Of a stretch of 56,306 nt of DNA, positions 50,701-56,306 are shown piece by piece. The notes below the pieces were generated by a model, which worked only from the letters and a program-made list of their open reading frames with translations, did not search any database and was not told where the DNA came from. This DNA comes from Crocinitomix sp. (GTDB lineage Bacteria > Bacteroidota > Bacteroidia > Flavobacteriales_D > Crocinitomicaceae): positions 1 to 56,306 of the forward strand of contig JAURQI010000142.1 in the NCBI GenBank assembly GCA_030836155.1. Direction: 5' to 3'. The position numbers and the translations under genes were made by a program. Every line of letters begins with the position of its first letter. Position 1 is the stretch's first letter.

Positions 50701-51545
50701 TCTCCAAGTATCGCAACATTGCCCTCACGATCAATTCCTACATCATAAGCTTGTTGAACATCTGTAAAAGGCAATCCTGTCACAAGCCAAGGATCAATAA
50801 CTATTGTTTTTAAAGAATCATATTCACCTAATAAAAAAGACACATTTTGACCATCTTGCTCAAATTTAACAGGAATATCACTTGATTTGTCTTGATACCA
50901 GCAAACTGGAGCCTTGTCTATATATTCATGAGGCCACGATGCTATTTCAACTTCGCCTCGATCATTTAATTCAATATCAGCATCCTCAAAAAACATCGAG
51001 ATATCACTTGGATCTCCACCCGGTCTGACGATGTACTCATATTTTAAACCACCTTCTTCAGGCAAGGTGAATCGTAAGTCTATATGCTCATATATGTTTT
51101 GATAAACTAAAGAGGCGTGTGGTGTTTCTTTGATCGTCTTCGACGAATTATGAATGTCCTGATAATTGTATGAAAATTGATAAGGCTCATCCAACGTTAA
51201 TTCAACTGCTGAAGAGATACCCGCCCAAGCAATAGTATAGGTGGAAAAATGAGGTAAAGAAACAGGCAAGCCTTTTTCTGCACGTTCATGTCGCTCATAT
51301 TTTTCTTGTGGACTCGATTCTTCCGGCTGCCGTACAATCAAACCGCGATTGGTAAACAAATATTTCTTTTCTCCACGCTCTGCAAAATAGAGCACTTCTT
51401 CACCATTGACTTTATCAAAGCGAGCGTTGTTTTTTACGATCCCAAACTGACTGCGAAGATCAACCTCCCAGCTTTCACCAATGGATTGTGCATTGACTGA
51501 AAGGCCAAAACAAAATAATAATATGACTATTAGTGTTTTGCTCAA
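47718..51545 (-). CDS. Gliding-motility-type protein with SprB-like repeats and a T9SS type B (CHU_C) end
   Basis: The 1275-residue protein starts at TTG 51545, since no ATG lies near the signal peptide LIVILLFCFGLSVNA. The N-terminal half has a DUF7948-like region with RFTLPEEGGLKYEYIVRPGG and propeller-like units (NVYVGTETSLIKYTRDLEF). The middle has Cys-rich SprB-type repeats of 75-80 residues, with GTYNVDVDHESCGASCDGAV, YNLIVTDSDSCTYEDL and IYTVYAEDANGCRDTL. The end is a CHU_C domain (APNIFTPGSGANNEFTFEYR, VNRWGVKVAEL, WDGTDMSGSNCNNGVYFYTY). It is surface-displayed and may act in adhesion or gliding. Confidence 0.9.
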   Translation of the reverse strand: MSKTLIVILLFCFGLSVNAQSIGESWEVDLRSQFGIVKNNARFDKVNGEEVLYFAERGEKKYLFTNRGLIVRQPEESSPQEKYERHERAEKGLPVSLPHFSTYTIAWAGISSAVELTLDEPYQFSYNYQDIHNSSKTIKETPHASLVYQNIYEHIDLRFTLPEEGGLKYEYIVRPGGDPSDISMFFEDADIELNDRGEVEIASWPHEYIDKAPVCWYQDKSSDIPVKFEQDGQNVSFLLGEYDSLKTIVIDPWLVTGLPFTDVQQAYDVGIDREGNVAILGEHGNEVALYDNTGTLMWVWLSPGDLNEFYGGMDMNPYNGEIYYMFMALFLGIEDVWCLNLDGDVVANKAFISGYDPGELWRIHYNRITDEVIVGAGGLPRESHLCVLDGDLLINSTYAPLPPVPPNLTDATFLESDPCGDAIYLLCSGDGVPLYDNVLYKLDQADPATVIWEVGGSHAFEEISCIGYMGYEVMTGEGPDWYSANGHNGIAASYDLYTYDGDWLYKWDKATGARIDSVEVTGPDLGPWGDLAYCGGIDTDVYGNVYVGTETSLIKYTRDLEFVESIALPDTCYDLRIERNRMTASGKDFVQAWDIEFPEVDFEMSSTPQPCGACEGTATVSDFSATSDDFSYAGVVWSPSGQTTITATDLCVGWHTATVYWTNAICDSIAKTDSVEVIIGAPGTYNVDVDHESCGASCDGAVTVTVEDGFPPFTFDLEGDVNETGVFEDLCPGEYNLIVTDSDSCTYEDLIIIEAGDSIDVDMIVLDEACPGACNGSIELVPTTGDAPFYYEFDGVADDDGILEDLCVGIHTIFVSDSGGCAFVGVAEIETGENMGLDTVLANSPTCYGFNDGSATVETLLGEDPVDYTWIPENPFEGPTYNNMTAGIYTVYAEDANGCRDTLVFEMTQPDSLYATITTTDPLCYGDSTGFAVIDSVYNAQGDLSNISFFWMPNTFGDEGIGVDSAYMLYAGDYTATINDDFGCSTVLDFTIAQPPAMYFTEFGYDPAFCRLFGYQNGNGVVYAGAAGGVPDYNYEWMNMETLETEDNTTWGGLNPGLYRMRVTDENGCVMFDYVELDSVNPEAAFTVSSEQLNEDLIGTEIVFATFTNQSEYFANPNDPDADTTFFWNLNHPMDDWFVSHDYFEQPDTNYAGEAVYEVCLVAINKNGCTDTTCKLITVHVQPELVAPNIFTPGSGANNEFTFEYRAQGIIEFNCTIVNRWGVKVAELMHINDAWDGTDMSGSNCNNGVYFYTYSAKSTNGTVITGQGHVQLVRD

Positions 51546-51698
51546 AATTATTTATTGCCTAAAAATAGGGAATTCGTTTTGAAGATCAACCTATAAACCC
51601 ACATAATCCTTTGTGAATTATTGGATACCCGCAACTAGACGTAATTACATCGGTTAAGGATGCATGACAACCTGAATAGTACTGAACAAATCTTGAAG

Positions 51699-51729
51699 AA
51701 CTGAGTTATTAGAGCAGTTCGTCTCAGTT
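51699..51729. repeat. 7-bp inverted repeat upstream of the MFS gene promoter
   Basis: AACTGAG at 51699-51705 and CTCAGTT at 51723-51729 are exact reverse complements, with GAACTG/CAGTTC also pairing inside. The right arm is 15 bases before the -7 box, overlapping the expected -33 region. Confidence 0.45.
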
Positions 51730-51744
51730 GTTAATGTATGAACG

Positions 51745-51752
51745 TATCTTTG
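51745..51752 (+). promoter_or_regulatory. TAnnTTTG box of the MFS gene
   Basis: TATCTTTG matches the -7 consensus, eight bases before ATG 51760. A TTG at 51728-51730 is too close for a normal -33 box. Confidence 0.5.
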
Positions 51753-51759
51753 CAAATTA

Positions 51760-52986
51760 ATGAACCGAAGATTTATACCTGCTTATTTGCTCACACTCGT
51801 GAATGTTTTGGGCTTCTCCATTCTGATGCCCATACTTCCTTTCTTAGTGGAGGATTATGGTGCAGATGAATGGGTATATGGCTTGATGCTCACTCTTTAT
51901 TCGGCTTTTCAATTTATTGGGGCACCTTATTTAGGTGCAAAATCAGATGAATTAGGAAGAAAGCCTGTTTTACTGATCAGTCAATTAGGCACACTTATTA
52001 GCTGGTTCATTTTTATGTTAGCTTTATTTTTGCCTGACATTCCTTTATGGGGCATCGCTCTTCCTTTGATTGTCATCGGACTTTCGAGATCCTTGGATGG
52101 TTTAACAGGCGGAAATACGTCCGTTGCAAACGCTTATGTTTCTGATGTCACGACAAGAACAGAAAAGTCCTATATTTTTGGCTATTTAGGGGGGATTTCA
52201 GGTATTGGAATGATTGTAGGTCCGGGTATTGGTGGATTAGCTGCCAGTACTTCATGGGGCTATAAAGGCACGATCGCCGTTGCTATTGTTATTTCAGTAA
52301 TTACTTTAATTACGATTGTCGCCTATCTTAAAGAATCACATCCCGAAAGTGAACGAAAGAAGCGCAAAAAAGAACCCATTTGGAAATCGTTATTCATTTT
52401 ATCTAAAATACGAGAGGTAGACCCTAAACCAATCATCAAACTCTTATTTTTGACCAAGCTATTCTTTGCCTTAATGATGGCTTTTTATATCAGTACTATT
52501 GCTTTATTCGTTATTGATTTATTTAATTTTGACCAAAAAGAGCTCGGCATTTTCATGGTGATTGTAGGGATATTTCTAGCCTTCAATCAAGCCTTTTTAT
52601 CTCGGATTGTTATTCGCAAATTAGGTGAATTTCCAACACTGATTCTTGGGCTATTATTATGCACAATTGGTTTAGTTTGCTTGACGATAACGGAGAATTT
52701 TTGGCTATACATTAGCTTTTACTACATTATGAATCTGGGACTATCACTCACTTTTCCCACTTTCAATGCTTTAATATCTGCGCATGCCGATCCGCAAAAA
52801 CAAGGAGCTGTCATGGGTATTAGTGAGTCGATCAACTCCTTTGCACGAGCCATATTTCCGATTCTGGGTGCCTACCTTTATGGCGTTATGAATTATAAAG
52901 TCTATTATATAATCGCCTTTTTACCCTTGATTGCTCTTTTGATTGCATTCTTTGGATATCAAAAATTTAAAACAGAAACAACTTAA
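51760..52986 (+). CDS. MFS transporter, drug:H+ antiporter (TetA-like) family
   Basis: The 408-residue protein has about 12 hydrophobic segments. Motif A is GAKSDELGRKPVLL after the second segment, and motif C is GMIVGPGIGGLAA in the fifth. These are signatures of 12-TM proton-driven antiporters of the DHA1 type. A charged cytoplasmic loop lies in the middle (ESERKKRKKEPIWKS). The substrate is unknown. A promoter box lies eight bases upstream, and the histone deacetylase-like gene follows 12 bases after the stop, so they are an operon. Confidence 0.9.
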   Translation: MNRRFIPAYLLTLVNVLGFSILMPILPFLVEDYGADEWVYGLMLTLYSAFQFIGAPYLGAKSDELGRKPVLLISQLGTLISWFIFMLALFLPDIPLWGIALPLIVIGLSRSLDGLTGGNTSVANAYVSDVTTRTEKSYIFGYLGGISGIGMIVGPGIGGLAASTSWGYKGTIAVAIVISVITLITIVAYLKESHPESERKKRKKEPIWKSLFILSKIREVDPKPIIKLLFLTKLFFALMMAFYISTIALFVIDLFNFDQKELGIFMVIVGIFLAFNQAFLSRIVIRKLGEFPTLILGLLLCTIGLVCLTITENFWLYISFYYIMNLGLSLTFPTFNALISAHADPQKQGAVMGISESINSFARAIFPILGAYLYGVMNYKVYYIIAFLPLIALLIAFFGYQKFKTETT

Positions 52987-52998
52987 ATTGGTATTAAA

Positions 52999-53901
52999 AT
53001 GAAGGTTGCTTTTAGTCCCGTTTATACCTATCAACATTTACCAGATGGTCACCGTTTCCCAATGGAAAAATACGACCTCATTCCGATCCAATTGCTGCGC
53101 GAAGGCATCGTTGAGCAGGGTGACTTTTTTCATCCAGAAGCTTTGTCAGAGGCTCAAATATTAAGGACACATACGAAAGAATATTGGAAGAAACTGAAGG
53201 CAGGCGATTTAAGTAGACATGAAATTCGTGCAATGGGGTTCCCATACCACCCCTCACTGATTCACAGAGGGCGACACATTGCAAACGGCTCTTTGGAATG
53301 CGCAAGACACGCAATAAGAGATGGAGTTTCGCTCAATGTCGCTGGAGGCACGCATCATTCTTATGCCGATCGTGGAGAAGGGTTTTGTATTTTTAATGAT
53401 TTCGCTATAGCGTCTAATGAATTATTGCATAACAAGGAAGTAAATCAAATCATGATCGTTGATTTGGATGTGCATCAAGGTAACGGCACTGCAAAAATTT
53501 TTGAACACGACTCACGCGTTTTCACCTTTAGCATGCATGGCGCAAAAAACTACCCACTCAAAAAAGAGAAATCTGATTACGATTTGGGCGTAGCAGATGG
53601 TATTGAAGACGATGAATATCTAAAAAAATTAGCCGCTGTTTTACCGGAGTTAATTGAACAAGTACAGCCTGATTTGATCTTTTACTTGAGCGGTGTTGAT
53701 GTTTTAAAAAGCGATAAACTTGGACGCCTATCCATGACAAAAGAAGGCTGTCTTAAAAGAGATCAATTTGTATTTCAAACTTGCTACAACAAAGGTATTC
53801 CGGTTGCAACAAGCATGGGTGGAGGCTATTCAATAAAATTAGCGGATATTGTAGATGCTCATGTTAATACATTTCGGACCGCAAAATCAATCTTTTTCTG
53901 A
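52999..53901 (+). CDS. Histone deacetylase-superfamily (acetoin utilisation/AcuC-like) hydrolase
   Basis: The 300-residue protein is a zinc deacetylase of the arginase-fold HDAC superfamily. The active site reads GGTHHSYADRGEGFCIFND (the His-His pair), IMIVDLDVHQGNGTAKIF (Asp and His ligands), and FYLSGVDVLKSDKLGRLSM (second Asp). A final GGGYSIKLADIVDAH segment is also present. Bacterial members act on acetylated polyamines, lysines or other small amides; the substrate is not known here. It shares a transcript with the MFS gene. Confidence 0.92.
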   Translation: MKVAFSPVYTYQHLPDGHRFPMEKYDLIPIQLLREGIVEQGDFFHPEALSEAQILRTHTKEYWKKLKAGDLSRHEIRAMGFPYHPSLIHRGRHIANGSLECARHAIRDGVSLNVAGGTHHSYADRGEGFCIFNDFAIASNELLHNKEVNQIMIVDLDVHQGNGTAKIFEHDSRVFTFSMHGAKNYPLKKEKSDYDLGVADGIEDDEYLKKLAAVLPELIEQVQPDLIFYLSGVDVLKSDKLGRLSMTKEGCLKRDQFVFQTCYNKGIPVATSMGGGYSIKLADIVDAHVNTFRTAKSIFF

Positions 53902-54057
53902 TTGTAAATCAACCTACTGATGCTTTCTTGCTTGTGCGAGAAATAGAAAGGGTCAACGAATGGATGTTAGGTGATTTTTAACTAATTTGCGAATTATTAC
54001 AACTTTTTTAACCGCATTTGCGTTTTAGAATAGCATCAAGCCTAAAACAAATAAATA

Positions 54058-56306
54058 ATGATTATGCTTTATAAACAAACCTTTACACTCATTCTTGCTT
54101 TGGTTGGATTAAGCGGATACACCCAGGTTCAAACTGAATCGATACCATTGGTGCATTCAAAAATTCAATTTATCCAAAATGACGGACAATGGCATAACAA
54201 TGTCCGATATAAAAGCTCACTTGGAGTTGGCGCGGTTTTCTTGGAAAACAATGTCTTTACCTATGTTCAGTATGACGCTGAACAAGTGCAAAATATTCAC
54301 GACCACGACCATGACGATCACGTTCATAACATGGAATCAGCGCATGATATGGAAATCATGATTGACGGTCATGCTTGGCGTACCCATTTCGAAGGCGCGA
54401 ATGATAATCCTAAATTATCAGGAATTGACAAGCAAAAGGCTTATCACAATTATTTTATTGGTAATGACAAATCGAAGTGGGCATCTCATGTGCCACTTTT
54501 TAATGTTGTTGAATACGACAATCTATATGATGGCATCGATATGAAGGTATACAGCAATGAAGGCGTATTCAAATATGATTTTATTGTTGCTTCAGGTTCA
54601 GATCCATCTTTGATTACCATGACGAATACTGGATTAGATAAAATCGAAATTCGTGATGGAAATTTAGTTTACATTACATCCGTTGGTGAGTTTATCGAGA
54701 AAAAACCATACGCCTATCAAATCATCGACAGCACTCAAATTGAAGTGCCTTGTTCATATATTGTAACAGATGGAAAAGTTTCATTCGAATTTTCTGAGGG
54801 ATACGATTCAGATTACGAATTAGTTATTGACCCAGAATTAATCGGGGCTTCACTTTCAGGAAGTACCGTAACCAATTGGGGACACTGTGCTGCCTATGAC
54901 AAAGACGGCTTTATTTACACAGGCGCACGTTCTTTTGGAGCTGGTTACCCTACGGACGATGGATCATTTCAGAACGATTTTGGTGGCGGTGGTGTTGATA
55001 TCGCTGTCAGTAAATTAGAACCAGATGCGTCTGATTTGGTTTATGCATCCTATTTAGGTGGTAGTGGACAAGATATTCCGCACAGTATCGTCGTAAGCGA
55101 TGACAATGAATTGTACACTTTTGGTTCTTCTCAATCTATTGACTATCCGGTTTCTGACGATGCCTTTGACGGCGTTGGACCAGATGGGGGTTCTAATACT
55201 GATATTGTAATTACCCACTTAACATTGGACGGTTCTGATATCGTGGGGTCTACTTATATAGGCGGTGCAGCAGAAGGTGATGGAATCAATACACTGACAT
55301 CAAATTACGGTGACCAATACCGTGGAGAAATCATTACGGATGAAGATGGAAACTGTTATGTTGCCTCATGTACGACTTCACCGTCATTCCCGACAACGGC
55401 CGGAGCATATCAAGAAACATACGGAGGTGGAGCCCAAGATGGTGTTGTTTTCTCATTTAACCCAGAATTATCAGATTTGCGCTGGTCCACTTTCATAGGT
55501 GGCGCTTCAGGTGAAGGAGCTATGGGCCTAAGACTGGATAGTGATGGTAATGTATACTTCAGCGGAGTTTGTTCTGACGAATTTGTCGCTATGACAGGTT
55601 ATCAAACAGCTTTTGGAGGCGGCACTAGAGATGCTTTTGTTATGCGATTGATTGATGATGGAGCAACTGTATCGACGAGTAGCTTGTGGGGTACAGGAGG
55701 CACAGATGCGGCCTTCTTTTTAGATCTTGATAATGATGGTAATGTATTTCTGTACGGACAAAGCTCTGCAGGCTCTGAAGTTACTCCTGATGTATACAGT
55801 AACCCTGGTAGCCAACAATTCATTTGTAGCTTGAGTCCAGATTTAGTTGACTTAAACTTCGGAACAGTTATCGGTGCTGGAGGTAACGACTTTACTCCAA
55901 TTGCCTTTATGGTTGATGCTTGTGGTTACGTCTATTTTTCAGGTCACGGAAACTTGGGTATGATAACAGGCGTTCCTGTTACGGATGATGCCTTGTTTGA
56001 TTCAGGAGGGTTTTACCTAGGCGTATTAACGCCAAATGCTGAAGATTTAGAATTCGCAACCCATTATACTGGAAACCATGTTGATGGTGGAACGAGCCGA
56101 TTTGATCCAGACCGCGGGATTGTTTATCAATCGGTGTGTATCTCAGGTGGATTTGCAACTTCTCCAGATGCTTACTCAACCACATCACCAGGTTATGATG
56201 TTGGTGTATTTAAGATTGACTTTGGAATTAGCCATGTAAATGCAGCGGCAGCAGCTGAACCTTCAACTACGGGATGTGCTCCATTTACCGTTGATTTTGA
56301 CAATAT
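54058..56306 (+). CDS. Large DUF7948/SBBP-repeat secreted protein, 3' end outside the window
   Basis: The frame from ATG 54058 stays open to the window edge, 749 codons. After a signal peptide (FTLILALVGLSGYTQ) comes a DUF7948-like region with SKIQFIQNDGQWHNNVRYKS, DLYDG-like NLYDGIDMKVYSNEG and YELVIDPELIGAS. It holds an unusual His/Asp-rich insertion (IHDHDHDDHVHN, with more His after it). Then SBBP-type propeller units of about 55 residues follow, for example YASYLGGSGQDIPHSIVVSD and RWSTFIGGASGEGAMGLRLD. A PKD-like start (TTGCAPFTVDFDN) is at the edge. Such proteins normally end with a T9SS type B domain. Confidence 0.85.
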   Translation, partial: MIMLYKQTFTLILALVGLSGYTQVQTESIPLVHSKIQFIQNDGQWHNNVRYKSSLGVGAVFLENNVFTYVQYDAEQVQNIHDHDHDDHVHNMESAHDMEIMIDGHAWRTHFEGANDNPKLSGIDKQKAYHNYFIGNDKSKWASHVPLFNVVEYDNLYDGIDMKVYSNEGVFKYDFIVASGSDPSLITMTNTGLDKIEIRDGNLVYITSVGEFIEKKPYAYQIIDSTQIEVPCSYIVTDGKVSFEFSEGYDSDYELVIDPELIGASLSGSTVTNWGHCAAYDKDGFIYTGARSFGAGYPTDDGSFQNDFGGGGVDIAVSKLEPDASDLVYASYLGGSGQDIPHSIVVSDDNELYTFGSSQSIDYPVSDDAFDGVGPDGGSNTDIVITHLTLDGSDIVGSTYIGGAAEGDGINTLTSNYGDQYRGEIITDEDGNCYVASCTTSPSFPTTAGAYQETYGGGAQDGVVFSFNPELSDLRWSTFIGGASGEGAMGLRLDSDGNVYFSGVCSDEFVAMTGYQTAFGGGTRDAFVMRLIDDGATVSTSSLWGTGGTDAAFFLDLDNDGNVFLYGQSSAGSEVTPDVYSNPGSQQFICSLSPDLVDLNFGTVIGAGGNDFTPIAFMVDACGYVYFSGHGNLGMITGVPVTDDALFDSGGFYLGVLTPNAEDLEFATHYTGNHVDGGTSRFDPDRGIVYQSVCISGGFATSPDAYSTTSPGYDVGVFKIDFGISHVNAAAAAEPSTTGCAPFTVDFDN

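Noticed and set aside
51538-51553. TAATTTTG on the minus strand as the promoter box of the 1275-aa gene
   Set aside because: Its last three bases are the TTG start codon, leaving no room for a transcript start before translation; likely chance.
1-56306. CRISPR arrays, prophage genes, integrases, toxin-antitoxin pairs or defence islands
   Set aside because: No regularly spaced repeats, no integrase or phage structural motifs, and no known defence-gene signatures were seen on either strand.

Overview
The window looks like a chromosomal segment of a marine or freshwater Bacteroidota, most likely order Flavobacteriales. The evidence is AT-rich DNA with dense short genes, TAnnTTTG promoter boxes (the Bacteroidota primary-sigma -7 element), few Shine-Dalgarno sites, many lipoproteins with SCG/SCE-type lipoboxes, FecI/FecR/TonB-receptor cassettes with an STN domain and a DUF4249 partner, type IX secretion (T9SS) C-terminal sorting domains of both type A and type B (CHU_C), and a MurF-alanine racemase fusion. 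No tRNA, rRNA, CRISPR array, prophage or intact insertion sequence was seen.

Layout. 1-9.3 kb: the end of a HerA/YjgR-like ATPase (cut by the window edge), a sufS-sufE-DUF59 iron-sulfur operon, a prohibitin-like remnant, a universal stress protein, a Gre-factor-like coiled-coil protein, an RDD membrane protein, a 6-pyruvoyl-tetrahydropterin synthase-type enzyme and an alkaline-phosphatase-superfamily protein. 9.3-14.5 kb: tdk and a bifunctional murF-alr on the minus strand, diverging from a hypothetical gene plus M28 peptidase pair. 14.7-25.5 kb: a Gly-rich T9SS cargo protein, a sterol-desaturase-family protein, kbl with a downstream lipoprotein, a CrtZ-type carotenoid hydroxylase, an M28 peptidase with a DHFR-fold protein, and paired LVIVD-type lipoproteins with an outer-membrane protein.

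25.5-35.6 kb holds two ECF-sigma signalling cassettes. The first is sigma, FecR anti-sigma, STN/TonB-dependent receptor and a DUF4249 lipoprotein. Its sigma gene carries an apparent frame break exactly at a TTT-TAA stop, after which 24 further well-conserved-looking codons follow in the +1 frame. The second is a sigma, an anti-sigma/TonB fusion and a von Willebrand A protein. A TPR gene broken by a 4-bp tandem duplication lies beside it. 35.7-42.7 kb: an acyl-CoA carboxylase beta subunit, another VWA surface protein, a GT22-like mannosyltransferase with two very small neighbouring ORFs, and an ALDH7-type aldehyde dehydrogenase. 42.8-56.3 kb: large T9SS-exported surface proteins (a beta-barrel plus 1334-aa protein pair, an SprB-repeat CHU_C protein, and a DUF7948/SBBP-type protein running off the window), interrupted by an MFS transporter-histone deacetylase-like pair.

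The most unusual observations are the sigma-factor frame break, a perfect 22-bp palindrome upstream of an outer-membrane protein gene, several other dyads placed at promoters, an ALK/LTK-like glycine-rich domain in a T9SS protein, and a 21-residue hydrophobic mini-ORF behind a structured leader. All functional calls are from reading motifs; no database search was run.
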